Of a stretch of DNA of 64,000 bases, positions 8,236 to 16,632 are shown piece by piece. The position numbers and the translations under genes are program-made. The notes below the pieces were generated by a model, which saw only the letters and a program-made list of their open reading frames with translations, searched no databases and was not told the DNA's origin. Numbering within the stretch: position 1 is the first letter of the stretch; each line of letters starts with the position of its first letter. Location: positions 480,993 through 544,992 of the forward strand of contig NZ_JACBFY010000006.1 of the NCBI RefSeq assembly GCF_021401245.1, given 5' to 3'. Source of the stretch: Pseudacidovorax sp. NFM-22 (lineage in GTDB: Bacteria > Pseudomonadota > Gammaproteobacteria > Burkholderiales > Burkholderiaceae_C).

Positions 8236-9140
8236 GCGTGGGCAGCCAGATGGCGGATGTGCGCGACCTGGGCGGCGATCGCTTCGGGAAGAGGCAGTTC
8301 GCCCGCCAGCACGCGGCGGGTGTAGGCGGCGGTGACGGCGGCGTCCAGTTCGGCGGGCAGGCCCGGGATCTCGGCCAACGTGCCCGGCTGCTGCGTCTGC
8401 AGCGGCTGGCGCTGGCCGCGCACGAAGCCTTCGATGTGCAGCGTGCGGCGCGGGTCCACCACCACCTCGCCTTCGAGGCCGCGCGAGAGCATGGCCGTCA
8501 TGCCCAGCAGCTCGAACAGCTCGGTCATCACCGTGCCGAAGGCGGGATGGGTGTAGCTGCCCACCACCACCGCCGGGCCGGCCACCGGCTGCATCAGCTT
8601 GACCACGCTGTGGCCCGCGTTGCGCAGGCCGACCACGCGGCGCACCTCCAGCAGGCGCTTGAGGCCGGGATGCAGCAGGCCGGTGTCGACCACGGCGATC
8701 TGGCCGGCGTCCAGCGGCGTCAGCGTCGTCGCTTCGGCATGGCCCAGTTCGGCCAGCACCTCGGCGGCCGTGACCCGGCTGCTTTCGGTGCGGCTGCCGT
8801 GCACCAGCACCGGCAGGCCTTCGCGGGCCAGCAGCAGCGCCAGCAGGGGCGTGAGCACCGGCAGACGGCGCGCGCCGTTGTAGCTGGGCAGCACGACCAC
8901 CGGGCCGGCCAGGCTCTGCACGCAGGCCAGCCGCGCATGGGTGGCGTCGAGGAAGCCGGCCATCTCCTGCGTGGTCTCGCCCTTGACGCGCATGGCCAGG
9001 CAGAAGGCGCCGATCTCCAGGTCGGTGACGCTGCCGTCCAGCACCTGGCCGAAGAGGTCCGCCGCCTGTTCGCGGGCGAGGGGCTTCGCACCGCGGGCGC
9101 CGCGGCCGATGTCCTTGATGTAGTGCGCAATGCTTCCCAT
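8232..9140 (-). CDS. ybiB: YbiB/TrpD2-family nucleic-acid-binding protein
   Basis: A 302-residue protein with the fold of anthranilate phosphoribosyltransferase (N-terminal helical DLEIGAFCLAMRVKGETTQEM region, then a Rossmann-like body). It belongs to the YbiB (TrpD2) subfamily, whose E. coli member binds nucleic acids rather than making tryptophan; annotations as glycosyltransferase are historical. Visible segments include LPSYNGARRLPVLTPLLALL, VLVHG, and LRNAGHSVVKLMQP. The ATG at 9140 gives the family start MGSIAHYIKDIGRG. It sits between nasA (47 bases away) and cobA (four-base overlap), so it should be expressed with nitrate assimilation genes. Confidence 0.82.
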   Translation of the reverse strand: MGSIAHYIKDIGRGARGAKPLAREQAADLFGQVLDGSVTDLEIGAFCLAMRVKGETTQEMAGFLDATHARLACVQSLAGPVVVLPSYNGARRLPVLTPLLALLLAREGLPVLVHGSRTESSRVTAAEVLAELGHAEATTLTPLDAGQIAVVDTGLLHPGLKRLLEVRRVVGLRNAGHSVVKLMQPVAGPAVVVGSYTHPAFGTVMTELFELLGMTAMLSRGLEGEVVVDPRRTLHIEGFVRGQRQPLQTQQPGTLAEIPGLPAELDAAVTAAYTRRVLAGELPLPEAIAAQVAHIRHLAAHA

Positions 9141-9187
9141 GGGTGCCTGGATTGTCCCGCAGCGCTTATGCCGGAATGCGCGGGCGC

Positions 9188-12022
9188 TTATGCCGCCTGG
9201 CGGTGCAGGCGCACTGGCGTCTCGCGCACCATGCGACGCAGTTCGGGCACGCAGGAGCCGCAGTTGGTGCCGCAGCGCAGCGTCTGCTGCAGGCTGGACA
9301 GTCGCGCGGCCTCGCTGCCGTCGCAGGCGGCCAGGTGGCCGGCGATGTCCTGTTCGGCCACGCCGAAGCAGTTGCACACGGTCTTGCCGCGCGACACCAC
9401 GGCCACCGGCGGCGTGGCCTGGTAGGAGAGCAGGCGCCGGCCGAAGTCCTGCGCCGGCAGGCGGTCCTGGATCAGGGTCTTGAGCCAGCCCTCGGCCCGC
9501 GTGTCGCCGGCCAGCAGCACGGCGCGCACGTGCGCCAGTTCGCCGTCGCGCTGCAGCCGCACGGCGCGGCGGTGGCCCCGGGCGGGGTCGGCGTAACGCA
9601 GGGCCTGGCCGTCGCCCAGGCCGAGCAGGGCCTCGATGCGGTCCACCAGTGCGGCCGGTGGCGGCGCATCGGCCGCGGCGCGCAGCAGCACGCCGCCTTC
9701 GCCGCCGCCGGCACCTTCGTCGCCGAAGGGCACGCAGCTGACGAAGCGCAGGTCGCGCGCCGCCTCGCGCAATGCCTGCCGCACGGCCAGCGCCCGGTCG
9801 GCCGGCAGCCAGGCGATGCCCAGCAGCGTCCAGGGCAGGGCCGCGCGGCGGATGCGCACGGCCGCATGCTTGAGCTCGGGCTGCTTGGAGGTGGGGCAGA
9901 AGGCGGGCGTCGTCAGGCCGTTGACGCCGGTCATCTCGCGGCCCTGCGCATCCCGGCCGCCGAGGAACTCCTCGCCCCAGTGCATGGCGAGGAAGGTCTG
10001 CGCTGGCGCCAGCGTGGCATCGGGCTGCACCGGCAGCACCGCGCTGCCGCGGCGGGAGCTGACCTCGACCAGGTCGCCGGCCGCCAGGCCTTCGCGGGCC
10101 ATGTCCTGCGGCGTCATCTGCAACGCCGGCTCGGCCACATGGCCGAACAGCCGGCCCAGCGTGCCGGTGCGGCTCATGCCATGCCATTGGTCGCGCAGGC
10201 GGCCGGTGTTGAGGGAATAGGGCCAGTCGGCGTCGCGCGCTTCGGCCAGCGGGCGCCAGGGCTCGGGGCTGAAGCGGGCGCGGCCGTCCGGCGTGGCGAA
10301 GACGCCGTCCTGGTAGAGGCGCGCCGTGCCGGCCGCTTGCCCTTCGGGCATGGGCCACTGCTGCGGGCCGAGTTCGTCCAGCAGGGCGTAGGAAAGGCCG
10401 GTGATGTCCAGGTCGCGGCCACGGGTGGTGGCGCGGTGCTCGTTCCAGACCTGCTCGGGCGTGTCGTAGGCGGTGAGGGTGGGCATGGCGGGTGCCCGTG
10501 CCTGCAGGGCCAGCCGCGATTGCAGCCGCTGGCCGAAGTCGGCCGCGATGGCCCAGTCGTGGCGTGCCTCGCCCGGCGCCGCGACGGCGGGCCGCACGCG
10601 GGAGATGCGCCGCTCGCTGTTGGTGACCGTGCCGTCCTTCTCGCCCCAGGTGGTGGCGGGCAGCAGCAGGTCGGCGTAGGCGGCGGTGGCGGTGGTGGCG
10701 AAGGCCTCCTGCAGCACCACGAATTCGCAGCGCTCCAGGGCCCGGCGCACCAGCGCCTGGTCGGGCATGGACTGGGCCGGGTTGGTGCAGGCGATCCACA
10801 GCGCGCGCACCCGGCCTTCGGCGGCGGCGCGGAACATCTCGATGGCGCTCAGGCCCGGCGTGGCCGGGACGGCGGGCACGCCCCAGAAGGCGGCCACCTC
10901 GGCCCGGTGCGCGGCATTGGCCATGTCGCGGTGGGCCGGCAGCAGGTTCGACAGGCCGCCCACCTCGCGCCCGCCCATGGCATTGGGCTGGCCGGTGAGC
11001 GAGAAGGGACCGGCACCCGGTTGGCCGATCTGGCCGGTGGCCAGGTGCAGGTTGATGAGCGCGGCGTTCTTGTCGGTGCCGTGCGAGGACTGGTTCAGGC
11101 CCATGCAGTAGAGGCTGAGCGTGGGCGCACGATGCGCCACATCGCCGCTGCCGCCGGTGGCGAAGAGCCGTGCGGCCTGCACGATGTCGGCCACGGCCAG
11201 GCCGCAGACCTCGGCCACGCGCTCGGGCGTGCAGTCCTGCACCGTCTCGCGCAGCGCTTCGAAGCCCTGGGTGTGGGCGGCGATGAAGGCGGCGTCGGTC
11301 CAGCCCTCGCGCAGCATCACATGCAGCAGGCCGTGGAAGAGCATCACGTCGCTGCCCGGTTGCAGCGCCAGGTGCAGGTCGGCGATCTCGCAGGTGTCGG
11401 TGCGGCGCGGGTCGACCACCACGATCTTCATGGCCGGGTTGGCGCGCTTCGCTTCCTCGATGCGGCGGAAGAAGATGGGATGGGCCCAGGCCGTGTTGCT
11501 GCCGGCGATGAACAGGCAGCCGGCGTCCTTCACGTCGTCGTAGCAGGCGGGCGGGGCGTCGGCGCCCAGCGTCTTCTTGTAGCCGGCCACGGCGCTGCTC
11601 ATGCACAGGCGCGAGTTGGTGTCGAGGTTGTTGGTGCCGACGAGGCCCTTGGCCAGCTTGTTGAAGACGTAGTAGTCCTCGGTGAGGAGCTGGCCCGAGA
11701 GGTAGAAGCCCACCGCGTCGGGGCCGTCCTCGGCGATCACGCGGGCGAAGCGATCCGCGGCCAGGTCCAGCGCCTCGTTCCAGCCGATGGGCTGGGGCAT
11801 CGCGCCGCGCGCCGGTCGCAGCGCCGGTGCCAGCAGCCGCACCTGCTGCGCGATGGCGGGCGATGCCGTCAGGTGCAGCGTGCTGCCCTTGGTGCACAGG
11901 CGGCCGAAGTTGGCGGGATGCGAGGGGTCGCCGCGCACGCCGGTGATGCGGTCGCCTTTGGTCTGGATCACCACACCGCAGCCCACGCCGCAGTAGGGGC
12001 AGGTGGATTTCGTTTCAGACAT
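9188..12022 (-). CDS. nasA: Assimilatory nitrate reductase catalytic subunit
   Basis: A 944-residue molybdopterin oxidoreductase of the NasA type, reducing nitrate to nitrite in the cytoplasm. The N-terminal [4Fe-4S] ligands are C8-x2-C11-x3-C15-x27-C43 (CPYCGVGCG, then GRLCTKG). The molybdopterin domains follow (NSRLCMSSAVAGYK, GSNTAWAHPI, GLNQSSHGTD), then the dinucleotide-binding domain, and the C-terminus carries a BFD-like [2Fe-2S] module (VCNCFGV and CGTNCGSC, about residues 880-925). There is no Tat signal. The ATG at 12022 is preceded by a short duplicate of the gene's own 5' end (12015-12131). Reductant probably comes from the FAD protein encoded upstream. Confidence 0.93.
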   Translation of the reverse strand: MSETKSTCPYCGVGCGVVIQTKGDRITGVRGDPSHPANFGRLCTKGSTLHLTASPAIAQQVRLLAPALRPARGAMPQPIGWNEALDLAADRFARVIAEDGPDAVGFYLSGQLLTEDYYVFNKLAKGLVGTNNLDTNSRLCMSSAVAGYKKTLGADAPPACYDDVKDAGCLFIAGSNTAWAHPIFFRRIEEAKRANPAMKIVVVDPRRTDTCEIADLHLALQPGSDVMLFHGLLHVMLREGWTDAAFIAAHTQGFEALRETVQDCTPERVAEVCGLAVADIVQAARLFATGGSGDVAHRAPTLSLYCMGLNQSSHGTDKNAALINLHLATGQIGQPGAGPFSLTGQPNAMGGREVGGLSNLLPAHRDMANAAHRAEVAAFWGVPAVPATPGLSAIEMFRAAAEGRVRALWIACTNPAQSMPDQALVRRALERCEFVVLQEAFATTATAAYADLLLPATTWGEKDGTVTNSERRISRVRPAVAAPGEARHDWAIAADFGQRLQSRLALQARAPAMPTLTAYDTPEQVWNEHRATTRGRDLDITGLSYALLDELGPQQWPMPEGQAAGTARLYQDGVFATPDGRARFSPEPWRPLAEARDADWPYSLNTGRLRDQWHGMSRTGTLGRLFGHVAEPALQMTPQDMAREGLAAGDLVEVSSRRGSAVLPVQPDATLAPAQTFLAMHWGEEFLGGRDAQGREMTGVNGLTTPAFCPTSKQPELKHAAVRIRRAALPWTLLGIAWLPADRALAVRQALREAARDLRFVSCVPFGDEGAGGGEGGVLLRAAADAPPPAALVDRIEALLGLGDGQALRYADPARGHRRAVRLQRDGELAHVRAVLLAGDTRAEGWLKTLIQDRLPAQDFGRRLLSYQATPPVAVVSRGKTVCNCFGVAEQDIAGHLAACDGSEAARLSSLQQTLRCGTNCGSCVPELRRMVRETPVRLHRQAA

Positions 12023-12131
12023 GGCTCGACAGGGACAGGCTGCGGTGTTCACATGCGCCGCGAAGCGGACCGCCGCAGGCGTGTCCGCAGCCCACGCCGC
12101 AGCAGGGGCAGGTGGAGCGCGTCTCAGCCAT
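12015..12131 (-). pseudogene. Partial duplicate of the nasA 5' end (38 codons)
   Basis: A short open frame reads MAETRSTCPCCGVGCGHA at its start, against MSETKSTCPYCGVGCGVV of NasA. The first 16 codons align without gaps and differ at only four residues; the match then stops and the frame ends after 38 codons, with its stop overlapping the first codons of nasA. Its ATG (12129-12131) overlaps the stop codon of the FAD oxidoreductase gene by eight bases. It retains the first three cluster cysteines but has nothing equivalent to C43. It could be a remnant of a tandem duplication, or a small cysteine-rich peptide that couples translation of the two genes; neither is proven. Confidence 0.65.
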
Positions 12132-13341
12132 GGACGGGCTCCCCGAAGATCAGCTGCTCGCGCAGCCCCGCCACGCTGCGGCCTTCGCGCAGCAGGTCCA
12201 GGTACCAGCCGCCGCCCTCGGCGTCGCCGTAGAGGCAGGCGCCGACCAGCCGCTCGTCCTTGAGCACCAGCTTGCGGTAGACGCCGCCTTCGGGGTCGCG
12301 CAGCACCAGCTGCTCGGTGCCCTCGCCGCCCATGAAGTCGCCGGCCGACAGCAGCTCGACGCCCGTGACCTTGAGCTTGGCTGAGACGGTGCTGCCCTCG
12401 TAGCGGCCGATGCCCATCTGCGCCAGGTGGTTGGCCGCCACGCGGCCCTGCTCGAACAGCGGCGCCACCAGGCCGTAGGCCACGCCGCGGTGCTGGGCGC
12501 ATTCGCCCACGGCGTAGATGCGGCCGTCGGTGACGGTCTGCAGCGTGTCGCTGACGACGATGCCGCGTTCGCAATGCAGGCGCATCTGCTGCGCCAGCGC
12601 GATGTGCGGCCGGATGCCGATGGCCATCACCACCAGGTCGGCCGGCAGTTCGCTGCCATCCGTCAGGCGCACCGCGCGCACGCGGCCCTGGCCGTCGTCC
12701 AGCAGCGCCTCGGTCTGTGCGCCCAGGCGGAAGTTCAGGCCCTGCTGCGTTTCCAGCGTCTGGCGCAGCAGCGTGGCGGCCTCGGCGTCGAGCTGGCGCT
12801 CCATCAGCCAGTCGTTGCGGTGCACCACGGTCACGGCCATGCCGCGCCGGGCCAGGCCGCTGGCGGCCTCCAGCCCCAGCACGCCGCCGCCGATCACCAC
12901 GGCATGGCGGTGCGTGCGGGCGGCCTCGATCATGGCCTCGGTGTCGGCGATGTCGCGGTGGGCCAGCACGCCGCGCAGGCCCGCGCCCGGCACCGGCAGC
13001 AGCACGGGCTGCGAGCCGGTGGCCAGCAGCAGCCGGTCGTAGGCGGCCTCGGTGCCGTCGTCGGCGCGCACGATGCGGCGGGCGCGGTCCACCTGCGTGA
13101 GGGTGCGGCCAGCATGCAGGGTGATGCCCTGCTCGCGGTACCAGTCCCAGTCGTTCAGCACGATGTCCTGCAGGCTGCGCTCGCCGGCCAGCACCGGCGA
13201 CAGCAGGATGCGGTTGTAGTGCGGATGCGGCTCGGCGCCGAACACCGTGATGTCGTAGAGGCCCGGCGCGATGGCCAGCAACTCCTGCACCGTGCGCATG
13301 CCGGCCATGCCGTTGCCGATCACCACCAGTTTCTGCCGCAT
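12124..13341 (-). CDS. FAD/NAD(P)H oxidoreductase, NasC/NirB N-terminal type
   Basis: A 405-residue pyridine nucleotide-disulfide-type flavoprotein. It begins KLVVIGNGMAGMRTVQELL (FAD site), has a second dinucleotide motif HAVVIGGGVLGLEAASGLA (about residues 141-159, NAD(P)H site), and a C-terminal domain with KVTGVELLSAGDF typical of the NirB N-terminal half. NirB proteins are about twice as long; the siroheme/[4Fe-4S] catalytic half is absent here, so this is a stand-alone electron-transfer subunit, like Klebsiella NasC feeding NasA. It lies 38 bases after nrtD and just before nasA. Its partner is inferred from position. Confidence 0.82.
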   Translation of the reverse strand: MRQKLVVIGNGMAGMRTVQELLAIAPGLYDITVFGAEPHPHYNRILLSPVLAGERSLQDIVLNDWDWYREQGITLHAGRTLTQVDRARRIVRADDGTEAAYDRLLLATGSQPVLLPVPGAGLRGVLAHRDIADTEAMIEAARTHRHAVVIGGGVLGLEAASGLARRGMAVTVVHRNDWLMERQLDAEAATLLRQTLETQQGLNFRLGAQTEALLDDGQGRVRAVRLTDGSELPADLVVMAIGIRPHIALAQQMRLHCERGIVVSDTLQTVTDGRIYAVGECAQHRGVAYGLVAPLFEQGRVAANHLAQMGIGRYEGSTVSAKLKVTGVELLSAGDFMGGEGTEQLVLRDPEGGVYRKLVLKDERLVGACLYGDAEGGGWYLDLLREGRSVAGLREQLIFGEPVHG

Positions 13342-13379
13342 CCTCGTCTCCTGCGTGCCGTGATCCCGCGTGGCGCCCC

Positions 13380-14216
13380 TCAGGCGGCCTGCTTCTCCAC
13401 GTGGCCCTGGCGGGTGTAGAGGAAGTCGATCACCGCCTTGCGATAGTGCACGTAGTCGCGGTCCTCGGCCAGCTCGACGCGGTTGCGCGGGCGCGGCAGG
13501 TCCACCGCCAGCACCTCGCCGATGGTGGCGGCCGGGCCATTGGTCATCATCACGATCTTGTCGGACAGCAGCACGGCCTCGTCCACGTCGTGCGTGACCA
13601 TGACCACCGTGCTCTGCGTCTTCTGCACGATGGCCAGCAGCTCGTCCTGCAGCTTGGCGCGGGTCAGGGCGTCAAGGGCGCCGAAGGGTTCGTCCATCAG
13701 CAGCACCTTGGGCTCCATAGCCAGGGCACGGGCGATGCCCACGCGCTGCTTCATGCCGCCGGAGATCTCGCCGGGCCGCTTGTGCGTGGCCGGCGTCAGG
13801 CCCACCAGCGCGAGGGCGTCAGTGGTGCGCTGGCGCAGTTGCGCCTTCGACTCGGTGCCGCCGAAGACCCGCTCCACGCCCAGGTAGATGTTCTCGAAGC
13901 AGGTCAGCCAGGGCAGCAGCGAATGGTTCTGGAACACGACCGCGCGCTCCGGGCCGGGGCCGGCGATCTCCTTGTTGGCGCACAGCAGCGTGCCCTGCGT
14001 GGGCCGCGTCAGGCCGGCGATCAGGTTCAGCAGCGTGCTCTTGCCGCAGCCGGAGTGGCCGATCAATGCCACGAACTCGCCCTTGGCGACCGTGAGGTCG
14101 ATGCCCTGCAGCGCGACGAAGCGGCCCTTGGGGGTCTTGAAGGCCTGCTCGACGCCCTGGATCTGGATGAACCTGGCGTCAGCAGCGGAGGTGGTGGTGG
14201 AAGCGGCGGTGTTCAC
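13380..14216 (-). CDS. nrtD: Nitrate ABC transporter, ATP-binding protein
   Basis: A 278-residue ABC ATPase of the nitrate/sulfonate/taurine class. Walker A is GHSGCGKST, the signature is ISGGMKQR, Walker B is VLLMDEP, and the H-loop is MVTHD. C-terminal residues (RVELAEDRDYVHYRKAVIDFLYTR) match NrtD/NasD-type proteins. I chose the GTG at 14216, which overlaps the nrtB stop by four bases (GTGA); no suitable ATG lies upstream within the frame. There is no NrtC-type fusion carrying a second binding domain, so this single ATPase presumably forms a homodimer on NrtB. Confidence 0.9.
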   Translation of the reverse strand: MNTAASTTTSAADARFIQIQGVEQAFKTPKGRFVALQGIDLTVAKGEFVALIGHSGCGKSTLLNLIAGLTRPTQGTLLCANKEIAGPGPERAVVFQNHSLLPWLTCFENIYLGVERVFGGTESKAQLRQRTTDALALVGLTPATHKRPGEISGGMKQRVGIARALAMEPKVLLMDEPFGALDALTRAKLQDELLAIVQKTQSTVVMVTHDVDEAVLLSDKIVMMTNGPAATIGEVLAVDLPRPRNRVELAEDRDYVHYRKAVIDFLYTRQGHVEKQAA

Positions 14217-15157
14217 GACTTGACCTCTTCGAAGGTGAATGCGGTGGCGAGCTTGACCAGGGCCATCTCCAGCAGCAGGCCCACGATGCCGATCACGAAG
14301 ATGGCGATGATGATGTTCTTGACGTTGAGGTTGTTCCACTCGTCCCACACCCAGAAGCCGATGCCCACGCCGCCCGTCAGCATCTCGGCGGCCACGATCA
14401 CCAGCCAGGCGGTGCCCACGGCCAGGCGCACGCCGGTCAGCATGTAAGGCAGCACGGCAGGGAACAGGATGCGGGTGAGGATCTTCCATTCCGACAGGTC
14501 CAGCACGCGGGCCACGTTCATGTAGTCCTGCGGCACGCGCTGCACGCCCACCGCGGTGTTGATGACCATCGGCCAGATCGAGCAGATGAAGATGGTCCAG
14601 ATGGCGGCCGGGTTGGCGCCCTTGAAGACCAGCAGGCCGATGGGCAGCCAGGCCAGCGGCGACACCGGGCGCAGCAGGCTGATCAGCGGATTGAACATGC
14701 GCGCCAGGAACACCGAGCGGCCGACGGCGAAGCCCGCCGGAATGCCCACCAGCGCCGCCAGGCCGAAGCCCACCGCCACGCGCTGCAGCGAAGCCAGCAC
14801 GTTCCAGCCCACGCCCTGGTCGTTGGGGCCGTTGCTGTAGAACGGGTCGGCGAAGACCTGCACCGCCTGCTTCCAGGTCTCGGCCGGGCCCGGAAAGCTG
14901 CCGCCGCTGCGCGCGGCCACCAGCTCCCACACCAGCAGCAGCAGGCCGAAGCCCAGCAGCGGCGGGACGATGCGCAGCCACAGGCCGCTGAAGTCGTGCG
15001 GGGCACGCGCCGCCTTGGCCGGCTGGGCGGGCGCCGCCGGGGCAACGGGCGCGTCGGGCGCAGACGCCACGGTCAGCGGCTTGGCCAGCGCATGCACGGC
15101 GGGGGACGGGGCCGCGATGTCGGCCTCGCGCGGAAGATGGAAGACGGCGGCAACCAT
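14213..15157 (-). CDS. nrtB: Nitrate ABC transporter, permease
   Basis: A 314-residue inner-membrane permease of the binding-protein-dependent family. A proline/alanine-rich cytoplasmic N-terminal segment (about residues 1-58) precedes about six membrane helices, the first being PPLLGFGLLLLVWELV. The EAA-type loop that contacts the ATPase is near VARVLDLSEWKILTRILFPA. The sequence is characteristic of NrtB rather than SsuC (GVQRVPQDYMNVARVL and WVWDEWNNLNVKNI). It lies 34 bases after nrtA and overlaps nrtD. Confidence 0.92.
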   Translation of the reverse strand: MVAAVFHLPREADIAAPSPAVHALAKPLTVASAPDAPVAPAAPAQPAKAARAPHDFSGLWLRIVPPLLGFGLLLLVWELVAARSGGSFPGPAETWKQAVQVFADPFYSNGPNDQGVGWNVLASLQRVAVGFGLAALVGIPAGFAVGRSVFLARMFNPLISLLRPVSPLAWLPIGLLVFKGANPAAIWTIFICSIWPMVINTAVGVQRVPQDYMNVARVLDLSEWKILTRILFPAVLPYMLTGVRLAVGTAWLVIVAAEMLTGGVGIGFWVWDEWNNLNVKNIIIAIFVIGIVGLLLEMALVKLATAFTFEEVKS

Positions 15158-15191
15158 GGTGATGGGCTCCTGGTGGATGGAGGCTGCGGCC

Positions 15192-16439
15192 TCAGGCGCG
15201 GACCTTGAACGAATCGGCGTACTTGGCCGGCTCCTTGCCGTCCCACACCACGCCGTCGATGAGCTTGCTGCTGCGCATCGGGCTGGCGGGCACGGGCGTC
15301 TTGGTGGCGGCGGCGGCCTGCTTGTAGATGTCGATGCGGTTGATCTCGGTGGCCACCTTCAGGTAGTCCGGATGCTCCTTGAGCAGGCCCCAGCGCTTGT
15401 GCTGGGTGAGGAACCACATGCCGTCCGAGAGGTAAGGGAAGTTCACCGCGCCGTCGTTGTAGAACTTCATGTAGTTCGGGTCGTCCCAGGTCTTGCCCAG
15501 GCCGTTCTGGTAGCGGCCCAGGATGCGCTGGTTGATGGCGTCCACGCCGGTGTTGACGTAGCTCTTCTCGGCGATGGTCTCGGCCATCTTGTTCTTGTTG
15601 GAGAGGCCGCCGTCGATCCACTTGCTGGCCTCCAGGATGGCGGCCGTCACGGCGCGCGCCGTGTTGGGGTACTTCTTGACGAAGTCGGCCGAGGTGCCCA
15701 GCACCTTCTCGGGGTGGTCCCTCCAAATGTCCTGCGTGGTCACGGCCGTGATGCCGATGCCGTCCATGATGGCGCGGTGGCCCCAGGGCTCGCCGACGCA
15801 GAAGCCGTCCATGTTGCCCACGCGCATGTTGGCCACCATCTGCGGCGGCGGCACCACGATGGACTTGGCGTCCTTCATCGGGTTGATGCCATTGGCCGCC
15901 AGCCAGTAGTACAGCCACATGGCATGGGTGCCGGTGGGGAAGGTCTGGGCGAAGGTGTATTCGCGCTTGTCGGTGGCCATCAGCTTGGCGAGCGAGGCGC
16001 CGTCCACCGCGCCCTTGTCGGCCAGCTTCTTCGACAGCGTGATGGCCTGGCCGTTGTTGTTGAGGGTCATGAGCACGGCCATGTCCTTCTTGGGGCCGCC
16101 GATGCCGAGGTGCACGCCGTAGACCAGGCCGTAGAGCACGTGGGCGAAGTCCAGATCGCCATTGACCAGCTTGTCGCGCACGCCGGCCCAGCTGGCTTCC
16201 TTGCTGGGGACGATCTTCACGCCGTACTTCTTGTCGATGCCCAGCACCGAGGCCATCACGACGCTCGCGCAATCGGTCAGCGGGATGAAGCCGATCTTGA
16301 CCTCCTCCTTCTCGGGCTTGTCCGAGCCCTGGGCCCAGACGCAGGCGCGCAGGGCAGGATCGATGGTCAGGGCGCTGGCGGCGGCGGCCTGCAGCACGCG
16401 GCGGCGGCTCAGCGGGGCGGGGCGGTGGGCGTCGGTCAT
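15192..16439 (-). CDS. nrtA: Nitrate ABC transporter, periplasmic binding protein
   Basis: A 415-residue nitrate-binding protein of the NrtA family. The N-terminus has a Tat-type signal (LSRRRVLQAAAASALT, about residues 10-25), so the protein is probably exported folded. The mature part shows IGFIPLTDCASVVMA and the DGFCVGEPWGHRAI motif lining the anion site. The ATG at 16439 was chosen because it places the twin arginines near the N-terminus; the open frame to 16529 runs through the leader terminator and cannot be coding. It is the first gene after the regulated leader (16480-16647), so its transcription should depend on both the sigma-54 promoter and antitermination. Confidence 0.93.
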   Translation of the reverse strand: MTDAHRPAPLSRRRVLQAAAASALTIDPALRACVWAQGSDKPEKEEVKIGFIPLTDCASVVMASVLGIDKKYGVKIVPSKEASWAGVRDKLVNGDLDFAHVLYGLVYGVHLGIGGPKKDMAVLMTLNNNGQAITLSKKLADKGAVDGASLAKLMATDKREYTFAQTFPTGTHAMWLYYWLAANGINPMKDAKSIVVPPPQMVANMRVGNMDGFCVGEPWGHRAIMDGIGITAVTTQDIWRDHPEKVLGTSADFVKKYPNTARAVTAAILEASKWIDGGLSNKNKMAETIAEKSYVNTGVDAINQRILGRYQNGLGKTWDDPNYMKFYNDGAVNFPYLSDGMWFLTQHKRWGLLKEHPDYLKVATEINRIDIYKQAAAATKTPVPASPMRSSKLIDGVVWDGKEPAKYADSFKVRA

Positions 16440-16470
16440 GGGCAGACTCCGGGGCAAGAAGGGCAGCGAA

Positions 16471-16554
16471 GGGGAAAAACAAAAAGGCGTCCTCGCCGCG
16501 CCGGGCCCATCGCATGCGGTGCATGCCATGGAGCCAGCGGGAGAGGACGCCTTT
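16471..16554 (-). terminator. Attenuator terminator in the nrtA leader
   Basis: On the minus strand AAAGGCGTCCTC (16543-16554) pairs perfectly over 12 bp with GAGGACGCCTTT (16483-16494), followed by a T-rich run (TTTTTGTTTTTCCCC, ending at 16471). The apical part can fold further, since GCATGC pairs with GCATGC around an ACC loop. The 5' arm of this stem is the same sequence that forms the loop and 3' arm of hairpin P2 (16544-16559), so the two folds exclude each other. It lies 31 bases before the nrtA ATG. This is the arrangement expected for antitermination by an ANTAR protein. Confidence 0.85.
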
Positions 16555-16589
16555 GTCCTGTGTCCAGCCTGCCGTGCCCGCCTTTGGGC
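16544..16589 (-). promoter_or_regulatory. ANTAR-target tandem hairpins P1 and P2
   Basis: Two hairpins with the same six-base loop occur in the leader RNA: P1, GCCC-AAAGGC-GGGC (16576-16589), and P2, AGGAC-AAAGGC-GUCCU (16544-16559), separated by 16 bases. Known ANTAR RNA targets are two stems with hexaloops having A at position 1 and G at position 4; both loops here obey this rule. P2 overlaps the terminator 5' arm. The stems are short, and P1 has a competing CGCC/GGCG fold. NasR, encoded at 16860-18119, is the expected ligand. Confidence 0.82.
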
Positions 16590-16632
16590 GCCGCCTGCCG
16601 GACGACCGTTTCCGGTCTGTGGTCAGGACTAC

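Noticed and set aside
9143..12232. Open frame of about 1,000 codons antisense to nasA
   Set aside because: Composition is Gly/Gln/Ala/His-rich without domain features, and nasA on the other strand is well supported.
12762..13341. Full-length nirB nitrite reductase
   Set aside because: Only the FAD/NAD(P)H half is present; downstream sequence is the nasA start and shows no siroheme motif.
16440..16529. N-terminal extension of nrtA
   Set aside because: It would read through the leader terminator and U-run and displace the Tat signal from the N-terminus.
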